This document shows, one piece after another, positions 49,369 through 63,700 of a stretch of 64,000 nt of DNA (the stretch's first letter is position 1; the number at the start of each line of letters is the position of its first letter). Source of the stretch: Gymnogyps californianus (taxonomy: Eukaryota; Chordata; Aves; Accipitriformes; Cathartidae); NCBI RefSeq assembly GCF_018139145.2, contig NC_059474.1:44782344-44846343 (forward strand). Reading direction: 5' to 3'. The notes beneath the pieces were generated by a model that did not search any database, had not been told where the DNA came from, and worked only from the letters and a program-made list of their open reading frames with translations. A program made the position numbers and the translations under genes.

Positions 49369-51834
49369 TTTTAATAAGAAAACAAAGAGGTGAACTCTGG
49401 AGCAGCAGTGCCTGTGATCCCCACTAGCGTGACCACATGTTCTGTTTCAGGCAACCCATTCGGGGTCAGATTCTTCTCTGGCACTGGTCATAATTTCAGA
49501 GCTTTTTTAATTTGAAGAGACATTTATGTTGTCTTGAATTAATGATGTTCAAGAAAAAAGACTCAATGCTTGCAAAGCACAAGGTTCTATAATTAATTTT
49601 TATTTGCCAGTGAACTTTCAAATATGTAACTGCCTTACATATCTAGACCCTTCATGCCCTGGGTTTCAGCAAGGAAAGTCTTTAAAAAGTATTTTTCATG
49701 TTATAATGAAAACTCTCATAAGTATTTATGTAAATAAGATGAACAAGGTAACCTTTCTGCTACAGCTTCTAACATACACATTTAGGAAAGAGAGGTGCTT
49801 ACTGCAGTATTTAACATACATGTTACTGTTTATACTTGCTAGGGAAAGTTCAGTAAAGAAACACAGATATATTGTTGTCCTAAACTCTAAGTTTTAGACC
49901 TTCACATGTGGTTAGAAAATTATTGGTTTTATCTAAATCCATCCATTTAGTTGTACAAATCTCAGTAAGTTTTTCAGATAGAAAGACTGAATTTCCTGGA
50001 GATCATTTTCTACATAACTGACTGTTTTGGATCTGGGCAGCCACTAGCCACAGCAAAATTTTAATACAGGAAGTGCTAGGATGTGCTTGGCAAATTTCTA
50101 TAGAGATTGGATGAGTGATTACTTGAGAGAGAATTTCAAATGACCCTCCAGCTCTTTGCATATTTATACTTCTGACTTTGGGTAGTAAATTTGGTTTGCA
50201 GTTTCAGTAGATTTTTTTCTACGTTGCTTGCAGTTTATCATTAGGGATATGGTGTCGCATGAAGCAGCTCTATAGGAAGAGCTAGCTCAAGTTCCCATAA
50301 GGGCGCCTAGTGTGATGTTTTAGTATTCCAAATAGTTGCCACCATTAATATTAACCCTCTGCAAGCCCCGTCACCAACTTGCAATGAGGTGAGATGTGCA
50401 CTTTATGTATGGGTTTTCCTATGAGGGTTTGGACCTTTCTAGTACAGTCCTTTGAACTTTGCCTCCTGGCAAAAAGATTGCAGCTCTGCCTTGTTCTTCG
50501 TCAGCGGCTAGGTTGTGGTACTGCCTTCTCCTATTTTTCCTGTCTGTCTGAATTATTTCTTTACCTGCTGTGGTCAGGAAGGTCAGCCTTTCTGTTGCTG
50601 ACACAACTGGTGAGAAGTGCAAAAGCGGAGAAGGTATGTATGATTTTTTCACTTTTCTGACCTTCAGCCAAGCTGAAAAGCAGGATTTGCAGGCTCACAT
50701 TCAAATAAAAGATGTCAACACATGCAAAAGAATGAAGGCAAGAAAGTCAAGCTTTTATTTAGGAAAATGGTGAATTTCTCATTGAATTCCTACATTGTTT
50801 GTCCCTTGACTGCTGTGTGGGAAAGGCCAATGTTTTCCGGTTGCATATTATATAGTTTTGTTTATTGAAAAGTTTTGCTGTGCTTACTCTCAGTTAGGGT
50901 AACAGCACCTACATGATAACTAGCCTCGGGTATTTCATTAGCTGTTCTAGATATTGTATACTTCTAACCAATAACAGATTTTCCAAGGGACAAGATTTAT
51001 GTCGTAGACTTGTGAGACCTGTCTATGCCAGCATCTTTTTTTAATTACATACACTGAATAATTCAGTTACTGTGCAGTGGTAACAAAGTCCGCCCCACTG
51101 AAAAGACTGCTCTGAAGAAGCTGTCAGTGCTTTAACTGTTGCACTTGCTAGATGACTGCTCTGATCAATGCTTGCTGTGGGTTTCATACACAAATGATCT
51201 TACCATTTCTTCCACTGTTGAAGCCGCATTGATAGGCAAGGTGGGAAATTTTGAGGGAAAAAAGCCTACTACAAGACAGAGCACTGTAACCCGTCACCCC
51301 CTTCTAATCCCATAAGGTGATTACAGGCTGTACAACACCTATAGCTATACCAAATAAGGTCCAGTCATTTTTTTTTTAATGGAAAAGGGTTATCTCTATC
51401 AATGGAGAGACCAAAGACTAAATTAGCAGGGATGATGTAGTGGAAATTTTTGCAATGTCTGACATGAGGTACAGGGTATAGTGAAAGAATATCCTGTAGA
51501 AGCTGAAGCAGCTATGCAGCAGTTCAGCAATGTTTTGGGGGTTTATTTTGCTGGTTTTGAAAGGTGACGATGATTTGCACTGGTTTTGCATTAAATAATA
51601 ATCATCTCTAACACGAATAAAAGGCACAAAGCAAAGCTCAAAGTAAACTGAGTTGATCTCAGTGTTCACCACAAAGATCCTTGCGTTAAACCCTCAAAGA
51701 TCTTGAGACTCCAGGCTCGTCAAAGTTTTGTAATGGATACTGTACTCACTCAAAAATAGATGAATGCAGGAAACAAAACAGCAGCCAAAAACACCAATCC
51801 TCAGACAAAATACATGCTTCGTGGAAGAGAGGTT

Positions 51835-51867
51835 ACATTAGGTTACGTGCATAACTTAACCTAATGT
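51835..51867. repeat. Perfect 11-base inverted repeat
   Basis: ACATTAGGTTA at 51835-51845 is the reverse complement of TAACCTAATGT at 51857-51867, with an 11-base loop. The loop edge can also pair as GTTA...TAAC. No family is recognised. Confidence 0.85.
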
Positions 51868-53126
51868 CAGGAAGTGCATGAGTTAATGAGGTGTGTTGCA
51901 TTACAGTTTTAGAAACTCTCAGTTGAATTTGGCAGTGTTTTTATTTGCTTTAGAGGCTAGTAAATATTTTCAGCTTGCAAATTTGTACAAAATAATAATA
52001 AAAATCTCTGTTACCAGAGTCCCTGAGTAACTTTCCTTTTGATGTGTGCTATTTTATAGAGTCTATTTTGCAAAGGAGATGTGGTCCTTGCTCCTTTCAA
52101 CTTATTCTTGATTGCAGTGTTTGAATCCTTTAAAAACACAAAGATAATATTATTGATGCAGAGGTGAAGATGCTAATGTATCAGATCTGCAAAATTTGAT
52201 TCTTTTTGAAGAGTTCTTCATTTAGGTAATAATTCCTTCTGTGTGGTTGTGTGTCCCAATCATAAACTGGCATATTTCTTTATACTGGAAGCATACTTAC
52301 CTACAGGGTGAGAAATCCTATTTTCTGTTCAGTAACAACTTGCTTTTTATTAATGTGAGAAATCGGTGTGCAGTTACTCACTTGCAATAATACAGTGCAA
52401 TAGAATTTATTCCAAAATTATAACCTGATCTTGCAAAAATTTACACACCCAGTGAACTTCCATGCATCAAATTAAGTCGAGAACAAAACTTTTCAAAACT
52501 AATACAAGAGAGTCCTCACAATTTTTGGTCCCATGTTACTAATATGCATACTCTGTACTTGAGTGATGGTATAGCTAGTACCACTTGCATTAGATTTCAG
52601 ATTGGATATAATGAGATGTAGGAGTATAGTGGGATGAATATATCCTAGACAAGATGTTAGTCAATCAATTTAGGCTTTTGTCCTTCAAGCTGATACAAAT
52701 AAATATGTGTACAGGGTTAAGGAGTAATTAGCGATTTCCTCGAATTTCTTAACTATGTAAGTTTAAAGAATCTTTAATTTATTTTAGCTTTGTGGACTGA
52801 TACTGCACAGCTTAAATTCAAGTTGCGTTGCTCAGTTGTGATAGATTGTGTAAGATAATCATCTCATGTGTTTTCCATGATTATACATGTAATGTTTTCT
52901 CACAAAAAATAAACTTGATTGAAATGCTGTTTCTAATGCTCATGAAAACAGCTATGTATTGTTTAAATGTTTTCAAGAAGAGCTCCATGTTGAAAAGAAG
53001 TTGAAATTGAAAGTAGTTGTAGAAGTACATCCCACTGAGGGTTGACTTTTGGTATGCTTTTGAAAACTGGCCTTCACATTTGGATGCTATTGTGCATATG
53101 TATGCATACTAAAGTTACTTTTTGCC

Positions 53127-53145
53127 TTTTTTTTTTTTTTTTTTT
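53127..53145. repeat. T19 homopolymer
   Basis: A pure T run. No adjacent retroposed sequence was recognised. Confidence 0.9.
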
Positions 53146-56100
53146 AAATGAGCCACTGAGGTGAGTAGTGGATAGCTAGCAGTGGGCTTACAAGATACTT
53201 AGAGACAAAGTGATTTGTACCTTTGTAGTTGAATAAATTGGCTTAATGGTTTTCCAGCATGATACATGTAGGATGGAAAAATCCCAGCATGAATGTCACA
53301 GCTCAAGTATATATTGCGGTGCTAATAGGTAGTAAAATACAGTTTTTCATTTCCACAGTAAGCAAATTAAATACAGAAACCAAAAAGCTTCCTCTGGCCA
53401 GTCCATAGCCCTTTCAAGTGCAGTAGGCGTGAGGTAGCTGTGCAGTGTCCTGGCTGCCAGAGCTGCCTGGGGCTGCTTTAGCCCCAGTGGTACTTAGCTT
53501 TAGGTTCAACTGTCTTTAAAAGCCTCCAGGGAGCTGTCGTGACAACAGGCAGGGATTAATGGGATGCAGGAGTCCAGGCTTGTTTCTGTCAAGGAGGTTG
53601 AGTGGGCAGTGAAGTGGCAGAGGCAGCTATCAGTAGTTCTGCCGTTTCTGCGCCGTGTGAGTCTCCATATATCTCACAGGGGCTCAGTAACCCTTTCCCT
53701 CTCCCCCTTGCCCCCCTTGTATTGCCCCACTGCTACAAGGGCACCGTAGCAAAGGTCCGCTGAACATGAAATCACACAACATCATCTTTGTAAATCTGTC
53801 TTTTCAAAAACTTTGAGCTTGGATTCGATGTGACTACAATTGTTTGCAGTATTTTTGTTCCCCTTTTGTAGCTTTTACAATGAAAGAAAGAAACCCAAAG
53901 TGTTCACACATCTATCTCATGTTCTGGGTACAGATGGCACTCACAGACTTATTCCTTATCTACAGTAGATTTTGGTGATGTTTAACGTTGAAAGCCTGGG
54001 GAGGTCTCAGCACTCCACTATCACATGTTTGGGCCTACTGCAGAGGTTCATGGATGGAGTCTTGGAGGCACTGGGCTTTCTCTGCATGCGCTGCATCACC
54101 CATGACACAGGCAAGTGCCTCTTGGCTTCCAAGCTGCTTTGAGAGAAGGTGGCCAGAGATGTGGGCCCCCACTGTCCAGGCGTTTCTTGCAGCCTGTTGC
54201 TAGTTGTCTTCACTCTCAGGAAGGGTCAGGATGGAGAATACCAGCTGGATGAATTGTTTTTGTGCCAGCAGCATCTTGCTTCTGCTGTCTTTCCTGAGGA
54301 GCCCTTTGGTTTCTCATCTGTTGTATTATGGTTGTATAGTTTTCACAAGATGTGGAAAGGGTACTATGGCCTGAAGATTGGGAGCAACTGAGAACAGGTT
54401 ACAAGCTCCACAGCTTGTTCTGGCAGACAGAAAATGTCCTGTGGACTGTAGCTTGGACAACTTGTGGATGATATTTCAACTGGAAATCCCAAAGAAGAAT
54501 GAATTTATAGAATGATCTTCAGAGGTGTTCTTCACAAGACTGTGTTATTGCTGCAGTGATTTACCCATACCAGGTTTAGATGTGCTAGTTCAGGTAACCA
54601 TAGTGGTGTAATAGTGAAATAGCCATGCTCCTGACTATTTGCTCACGTCCTCTGATGTGTTTACAACCTGTTCTTAGGGCCATGCTGCCATGGTGACAGG
54701 GGTAGCATTCCTGAGCTAACTGATTTAAGGCCATCATTGAATTAGTACTAATTTCATCCTGATTAACCAACATTAAATGCTGTGTACTTAGAGAGTTAAA
54801 TAAATTATATGAGGAGTATCTATAATAATGTATTAATATAAGTGCATTCTACTTGAAGGTCAGCAGCTACAGCTTTTATTCTTTTCATCTATTGTCTGTC
54901 ATTGGCATGTAGCAGAATAGATAGAGCATGATCTATTCTTGTATGATAATTCATATGTTTCTCTATACCAACAACGGGGTTTCATGACTTTAAATACTTA
55001 CAATACTAGGCATATGAAAACTATTTCAAAATTCAAACAGAAATTGACTGCAGTCATCTTTGGAAGGCACCAACAAACTTACTATTCCTTGTCCCATTTT
55101 TCAAAAGATTAATGTGTATTTACTAGGACCTTTTATTTGAATCTCAACAGTAACAAACTCAGCTTACAGTTTTATTGATAAAGAGAATACTGTTTAATTT
55201 TCTCAGTGTGTATCAGTAATAATTGAATTGTTAAAGTAATGTTTATACTGCAAATACATTTTATGCTCTTTGGTTTGTCCAAGACCTGAAAAGAACCCAA
55301 ATAGAAAGTTGAGGTTTATTACACTCTAAATTAAGCTTAAATGACTTATAGTGTCATACTTATAGAACTGTCACTACGCTTTTTATACATAATTTTTATA
55401 GAGATTTAAAATAGAACTTAGTGATTTACAGCTAGCTGGTTGAAATACTTTATTTTCAGGGTTTGTTGCAGTTGTTACACATTAACTAACAGTTTGCTAA
55501 CAGCTAAGTAAATGTTTGGCAACTGATCAGAAGCTCTAAATGAGGTCATAACATACGGAGAGGTCCTGAGAGCTTACAATTCCTGTGTGTCTCAATGAAT
55601 ATTGTAGCTACTAAGCATCCTTAGCAGCTTGTAGACTCTGATCCAATGGTGTACAGGAGTGTATGTGTATATTTAAACCAGTACGTAGATCCATCAGCTT
55701 CACTAAGGCTGCTCATCTGCTTAAAATTATGTACAGGAATCAATACTTTGCTGGGCCAAGGTGTCGTGGAATAAATAAGTATTTGTTGGGAAAGTTTCAG
55801 TACAACAAGGTGAAAGACTTGACAAACATCTTTGTCCAGCATGCTAAGTTGCTGCTCATTAATATATGTTAGCAGCAACTGATTTCCTCTATGAAAAATG
55901 TTGTTGTCTATCTGATTGCAGCTCATGAAATCATAAATACATTTAACGTACTCTTGTTTTATCCTTGCCTAGAAATTATCATTATAGCTCCCATAATGCA
56001 TGCAGAACCATGAAAGTAATGATTTTAGGCTAATAGGCATGTTTCTTATGATGTCAGGCTTAACTGAAAGCCAGCTATTCAGCCCAGTATTTCAGAGGGA

Positions 56101-56962
56101 ATAGTTTATGCTCCTCTCACATTGTCTTTCATAGTCTTGATATAATTTGGATTGATGGATTGACTGCATTGCAGTGGCCACTAACTGGAATGGCATAGTA
56201 AGTAGAAATGCATACAAGAAAAGTACGTTCTTTAATGAGGTAATTTATAGGAAAAATATCTTCTGAAGTATTTCATTGTAAGTAGGAGAGAAGATCTCAA
56301 AGTCTTTGAAGTTTGCACTGGAAAACTGATGACCAATTCTTAATATTGAGCAAACCTAACAGAAATGAAAATGTGAGTTATGTGGACATTTGTATGAGGT
56401 GCCTCTCCTAGCGAGTGGTAGAGACCACTAAGAAATACTGGTATAAAACACAGAAAAGGAAAATTATTTTCTTGCATTTTTTTGTTGAAATACTATCAGT
56501 CTATTCAGAGTTTCATTATCTCTTCTGTTATCAGACAGGAAATCCTGTCTTTGCTTTACTGCCCCTGAAAGGTAGTCTTATCAACCAACCATTCTTCGCA
56601 TTTGGCTCCCCGAAGTTCCTTCCACTTCTAGTATCTCACAGAGTGATTAGCTCTGAAAGAAGCAGGTGGAGCCAGCCTGTGTTTAGCACTCATACACACC
56701 TTTGGATATTTTATTTGTGTGAAGACAAAAAAGATTAATCTTGACTCAGAGGCTGATAAAAAAAGTGGCCTGGTTTTCAGTTTGTTCAGGTTTCCATTTA
56801 CAGAAAATATAATCGCTACTCAGAAGGGACCTTGCTTTCAGTGATGTCAGAACCGTGTTTAGCAATGCTATCGGCTTTATCGTAATGATACACTAATGGT
56901 ATTATTAGGTGTACAAAACCTTGTTACCTGAAGTTAAACAACTTGAACTGGAATGATTTGGG

Positions 56963-57034
56963 GAATGTGTTTTGGTTTTGTGTTGGGTTTTGAGTTTGGT
57001 TTTTTTGTGGTTTTTTGGGGGTTTTTTTTGTGAA
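56963..57034. repeat. T/G-rich low-complexity tract
   Basis: About 70 bases made almost only of T and G on the plus strand, with repeated GTTTTT-like units. It accounts for the Phe/Trp/Gly-rich open frame here. Confidence 0.8.
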
Positions 57035-60000
57035 GAAAAAAATAACTGTCTTCAGTGTAGGGTCCTTTTTTTAATAGATTTTGTTAAAACTGAGATTTTA
57101 TCTTATGATGAAGATCCACAATGTGTTTTTGGGATTTTTTTAAACCAAACCTAAGAAAATTTCTTTTGACTTAAAAGTGTTTTTTTCTAACAAAATCATT
57201 TAAAAGAAAAATCCCAACGACCTTTATTTATACTAATTTCTCCCAGGTTCAATATGTAGATATAATCCCATACTGAGTACCAACCATGATGTAGTGCAGA
57301 CTCAAGGATAAAGATGAAGCTAAATCCTTGTAATAATTTGGTCAGGGGTTTTAATAGTTAATTTTCATAGTTTTTAGTTGTTTGTAGCTCCCTCTTTCAT
57401 ATGGAAAGGCCAGCAGAAAGAGAAAATGAATCAAATGTGAGACAGATCATATACTCACTGACTGTAAGACTGTCCCTTTACTTGAATGAATGTGTAGAAA
57501 CATTTGGAGAATTGTGATTTTTAACAATAAATGCTTATTTTATTTTATACTTGTAAATTGAAAAGAATCTTACTTCTGTAAGATGACATAGTTGTTCACC
57601 CATTAACCCAAATTCTCACAGCAAAGCTCTAATTCTTTTCTTGATTTTTGTTTCCCCCCTGATGTTCTCCTTGTCTAACCATAAGCCCCATGGATATATT
57701 CAGAGAGCGTTAATAACTTTGCTTCTGCTTTCAGTTTATCCTGTAGATGTTTCCAGGTGATGAAAGGAGACCTTTTGAAAATTGCGTGCTCCTTTCTTTT
57801 TTGTTAAGCGATGAAAAGCACACCCCAATGCTGACAGAGACTGCTTTTGTCTCGTTAACATGTACGCATAATTTATACAGCCTTATAAATCTTGGCTTTA
57901 TGGGACTATGTGTCTTATAAATGAGATGAAGAGTGTCCCTTTTGGAATGGATTTGTTAATGCTGCAAGTGAGTGATATTCTTTCCCTCTAACCTCTTGAC
58001 CACCCTTTGGTAAAACAGCATGGTTTAGAGTTAATGGATTAATTGCATGTATAGCAAACATCTTCATTTTCAAAGTCAGTGCAAGCTGACGCCTATATTG
58101 TCCTGTATGAAAAATAAGACGGTGTTTCAGAGAAAAGAAATAGGGAGGAAAAACTTGGTAGGGTAACTTATAAAGAAAAGCCTATTGTGTTTAACAGAGT
58201 AAAGTTTGAAAGGCCTTGGCTGTGTTTATATCTGTTATAGTAGTTATGGATGAATATAGATATAATAGATATTAGACAATTATATCCCTTCTAAAAATGT
58301 TTAAGAGCTTTTTAGAAACATTTCCATTTCTTTGTATATTTTTAGGTTTGTGTAAAGGGTAGCTTCAATCCCTAGTACTTTGGAACTATTCTTTCCAAAA
58401 CTAGCTATAGTCTTTGAATTTTTATTTTACTCAGATCAATTTAACAATCATCCTGTATGCAGACAAAGGCTATCCAAATAAAAATGCATTTTTTCCTCTG
58501 TTTTTGTGAAGAACTAAAAGAACTGGGGTGCCCACTTGTTTTAGCATTACACAGTCACTTCCTTGTCCAGAATTATCTTTGTCTGACAAAAGTGGGGGAT
58601 CACAGCATTGCATACTGAGGACAGTACCCCAGTTAATCAAACACGACTGTTTTCAATTCAAAAAGTGTAAATTTATTTTTTGTTAAAAGAGATTTAACAT
58701 TAGTATGTTAAATTGCCCTCTGAACGTCTACCCATTAACAAACACAGTAAAAGACTTTTCCAATACTCTTTACTGAAACATCAAAAAACTACCAGAGGTG
58801 AGCTACCCCCAAAAAAGTAAACATAAGTGAATATTTGATATTCTTGTGTAAATGGAAAGTAAGGAAGAAATAAAAACATTAAACCAGCTCTTCTAACAAA
58901 ACACGTAAAAGCAGCAAGTCTTATTAAGAAAAAACCCCAACACGTAATTAAGTAGTTGAAATCTAATTTTCATTAAGATTTATTGAAAAACAGAGACCTT
59001 TGATTTCTTTTTCTCAATCACTTTTTAAAAATAATTTTGCTACAGTACTGCTTCAGTTTGTTTTAATTGCTCACACACAACTGGAGAATGTTAATTTGCT
59101 GTGATCCTTGTTTATACACAGGAGTTGTGCTGGCTTAATTTATTTAGATTCTGCTGTAAATTGGCATTGTTCCTTTTTATAACAGTAACGGATGTTTTAA
59201 TGTTTTCTCATAATATCTTAATGCCAGTTGGCTACTAATTTATGCAATTCCATGTATTTTGTGTTTGATTAGGCTTTGATTTTGTCATAGTTGCTGGTCC
59301 TTGGCTATACAAACTCAGAAGTTTTATTTTTTAGAAGATGTAACAAATTTTGTAAAAACTGTACCTCTTAACTAACACCGTTGGTCCATCTAGTCCCACA
59401 TTCATCAGAAGTTTATCGTAGATCTGGAAGACCAATAAAAAGTAGGAGAGAAATGATCGCTCAGTATTAGTTGTGTTGGCACCACAGCGCACAGGCAGCC
59501 TGGACATGGGTCACTGCCTGTTGCTCTAGGCGCTGTACAAAACCAAAGCTGAAGCCCCACTGTATAATCATAGCATTATTGTGGCTGTGGATGATCTAAG
59601 GCAAGATTTATAGGGAAAAGGATCTCTCATTAGATCAACCCATTCTCTGAGAAAAACTGATGACTTTTCAGGCACACAAGCCCTACTTCAGGTCTGAGAT
59701 AGAAACCAAAATGTCGTATATTAGGAATGCAGCAGAGGTATTGTTTTTATAGCACATTGTAGTTTCCCCATATGTTTTACCATCACCTAACAGTTTTGCA
59801 TTTTAGTCTCTGTCCCACAAGAATGAAGGATCTTAAACTCTCTCCGCTTACTAGTACCCCCTTTTGTTATACCTGTTCCAACTTTTTTATTCCCTTGGAT
59901 CGTCCAATTTATTAATGTAATTAATATAAGCTTAAAGGAAATTGTTTTCAACCTGCAGCTTCTGTTTCAAACCTGTCCTAAAGCTTGTCTGTTTCTCCCA

Positions 60001-60704
60001 CTTAGAACTATCAGCCTAATAAAGTGTCATCCTTTCCAAAATCCTGATCTTTTTATAATATAAGTGTAAGAAACAGTAGAGGGAAGAGACAGACAATGAA
60101 ATAATATCAGTAAGTTTAAAAGGCAGTGACCAGCAGTCTGTTTATTCTGTTGATTTTCTACCTCCTCAATCAGTTTTGGATGAAAAAATGCAGCAAAACT
60201 TGATTTTTGTGTTTTGCAAATGACAGTTTGTTTTAAACAGCATGAGTTATAACTCCCAAAGCTCAAAGAGTTTGTTTGGCATTTTCTAAAACAAACAGAA
60301 GCAAAAAGATGGAAAATGGTTATCATTAGTTTTGTGTATATTTAAAAAATACAGTGCCTGAATACATTCAAGGACCGTCAGGAGCATATTTGTCTGGTGT
60401 AGCAATTACGCAAGCCTTAGCAAAGACAGGTGAGGAGATTTTTATATTGTGATAAAACCTCATTCAGAACAAGAGCTCATGGCAAGGTCAAAATTCCTGA
60501 TGATATTAGCAGCCTAGTACCTTTTCAGCTTAATATTTTATTACAGAGTATTGAAATGTGGCTCCTAACTTTTCTAGTTAGATGCACTGCTCATCTATAA
60601 GTAAATGAGATTACACAGAGGCAGCTGTAAGGACTAGAGTGGCTGGATGCGGCCAAGGCACACATGACTGGCTGCCTACGTCGGTCCTTCGTGCAGTTCA
60701 TCAG

Positions 60705-60736
60705 GGGCTACTGAGGCCTTGGGCTACTGAGGCCTT
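60705..60736. repeat. 16-base tandem duplication
   Basis: GGGCTACTGAGGCCTT occurs twice in direct succession, followed by a partial, diverged third copy (from 60737). Confidence 0.9.
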
Positions 60737-63700
60737 GAGCTACTGGGCTAGAAGTGGCCTCAGGAAAAGAGGTAAGGGAGTTCAAGCTTCCCTGGCTTCC
60801 AGACCATTGAATCCTCTCTTGAATAGATAAGGTCTCTTCCTAATCTGCCCTCACTATCTCTAATTCATGTCTTTCGTTTTACTGTTTTTTCACAAGGCTC
60901 TCTCTGCTGCCTCCTTCATTTTCCTCAGGAGCTGTCTTTCTTGCTTGCTATTTCTAAACAACTCCCTAACAGTACTGTTACAGCTAGCGCCGGCTCTGCT
61001 TTTTCCTCTGCATAACATAGGGCAGCACTCTGTCGCTTGTATCCTGAAAGCAGTATAGCTTGGGTTATATACACTCTGCTTTCAAGCTAATAAACTTTGC
61101 CACCCCACCGTGCTAATGTGACCTCACTACTTGTAGTTCAAGAGCTTGCTTGATCAGACCTGGGTTGGATACTTCTGCATGGTCTTCCACAGCGCAGGGC
61201 AAACATACTTTTAGCTGAAGAGATCATATTCTATCCTTTAACCTTTTCTCAGCTGCTGTCACTTAGATCTGTCTACTCCAGAACATCATACTAAGGAGCA
61301 TTGCTAGCCTTCTAACGTGGCTGCAGTTTTATCAGTAGAGAAGTATTTTCTATTGACATCGCTGTTTCTTTATTCTGTAGTGGAGCTATTTTGATAAAAA
61401 GTTACATTGTCAATCAAAATAAAATATAGCAGTAAAATTTAGGCACTGGTAATTTTTAGCAGCATCTGCTGAACAGATTTCTAAACAGCTCTTGCAAGGT
61501 GGTTTCTAAGTACTTGAGATATTAAAAATTATGGGAAAAACTACTGTGTAAAGCAGCCCTGTAATCATCGTCCATGCCAATATGTGAAATGCTTTCTCCA
61601 AAGCTATTTTTCAAGTAGGGTAGGAATTTGTGGCTGTGTCATGAACTGTTCTATGTGTGATTGATTGGATATTTTAAATTTTAGATTTTCTTTTTCAGTC
61701 TAAGCATCTTGTTTGATGGTGGCTGGCAGATAAAAAAAAAATAATTGTAAAAGTGAACTGTCTTTACAGTTGTCTGGACTTCAAGTTACCCAGACTAGAA
61801 TACATATAGTTCTGCATTCTGTCTCTTCTATATCTTATGTGACTGGAGATGTGCCTGAAATGTTCTGGATGCTTTTATTCCTACTCTGCACAATTGATAT
61901 GTATTGGAGAACACAGATTAATATAGAGATACATGGGTCTGTTGGTCAATACAAAAGTGGGATAGAAGCTTGCCATCATAGGAATGGATATAAAATCTGA
62001 ATTTCTCAAATCAAGTAGTTTCTAACTTTTTCATATATGCTTGAGGAGTTGAAGAAATACTTATCAGTGACACATGAAAGAAAAGCATTTCTAATGTCAG
62101 TCTGAAATACATTATACATGACTATAATGATTGGAATATTTTAAGGCGATGAAAAATGTTAAAACACACAGCTTTAGGCCACCTCAGAGCTTCAGTGTGC
62201 TGCGAGTTGAATGATGCTGCGATATCTTCCTGAGTGTAGTAGCGTCTTGAAACGGTGGTTCAGAGGCCTCTTAACATCTTAGGTTAAGCCTAAGCCTTGG
62301 AACTTCCCTGAAGGGCAGAACCGAAGTAGAACTGGCATTTCAGAATAAGCTGTGCTCGTGTGTTCAGGAATAACTGGACATAACAAGATTTACAGTCCAG
62401 CAGTGGTGGTCTTAACATAGAAAGCTCATTTTTTTCAGCTTGCGGTGTGCAAACAAATGAAAAGATGTTGGGAGCGCTGAAAAACAAAGGACAGAAACAG
62501 TACATGAACTGTATTAGGATCCTTTGGGAAGGGGAAGGACTTTGGTAGGACTTATCTGTAAGGCCATCTTGTCATAGCACCCAGTTATGCTGGAGACAAC
62601 TGATAACTGCTGACCATCTCAGTGGAGGTAAGGTGAGCAGAACCACAGTGGGCCGCAGAAGGTGTTGTAAAGGCTGGCTTATCACAGACAGTCACTTAGA
62701 GGTCCCCAGCCGTGTAAAAAACAAAAGTGAGCTGTGGAGGAGTATTACTAATGAGAAAATACAGTCACCTCAATCTGTTAAACTGTGAAACTACAATTTC
62801 AAGGCTATGCACACCAGAATAAGCTAGAGGATCAAGGGCAGAATTCTAGTTTGTCCCATTTTTTTGTTACTGCTTGGTCATGAGTTATTACATTCTCATC
62901 ACTGAGGTCAGTGAGGACACTTGAGGCAAAATATTACATGCTAATTTATTTGTTTTCTTTTTTATGGAGCGTTGCGACTCTGTTTTAGATTCCTCTTTAT
63001 TATGTTGTTAATAATTCCCATAAGCAGGGCATATATATACTTTGTGAATATGTATGAAGACAAAGTCTTTATCCTGAAATTCTTGATCTGCTAAAATTAC
63101 AAGTTGCAGTTCAACATACTAAAAAATTTGGTTTGATGTCTTAAAAGCAACCCTTAAAATCTCATTAGGTTCACAAACCAATGCTTATATGAACCGAATG
63201 TTTGGAACTTGTCACTAGGGGCATATTGTCATTGTCACTAGGGAACTGTCCGGCTTCAGTGGAGCTATGGTTGCTCTCAGGCCTCATTTCAGTGAGCCAT
63301 CATTGCTCTATAAGGCTATTAAGGCATATATTCAAGGGCTGGTTGCTGAAGAGAGATCAATTTAAGCACTTGCTTAACAGCTTTGCTATATGAGAACTTT
63401 CAGTCTGAATCTGGAAGTACTGATCTGGCTTCCTTTGCAAGGTTTTGAGCGGTCCTAATTCCCTTCAGTGGCAAAGTTAAGGAGACATTGTACAAACTTG
63501 TCAAATATGTGACACAGGCTCTTGGGGAAGACCCGTTAAGGTCCATGCACCTTTCTGGTGGTCATCCTCCTAGTTAGTAATGCTATGAAGAAAGGGAATA
63601 GGGTTCTGTGAAGAGAAACAGTGAGAGAGGAGCCTAAATTGGAGAAGTTGTATCACAGATTGCATGAGACCTAACCACTTTCTGAGGAAAGAGGGGGCTA

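Noticed and set aside
54481..54530. Stretch reading GAATGATCTTCAGAGGTG, resembling a CR1 3' end
   Set aside because: The match breaks off after about 18 bases, and the expected CCTTCCAACC and terminal ATTCT repeats are absent.
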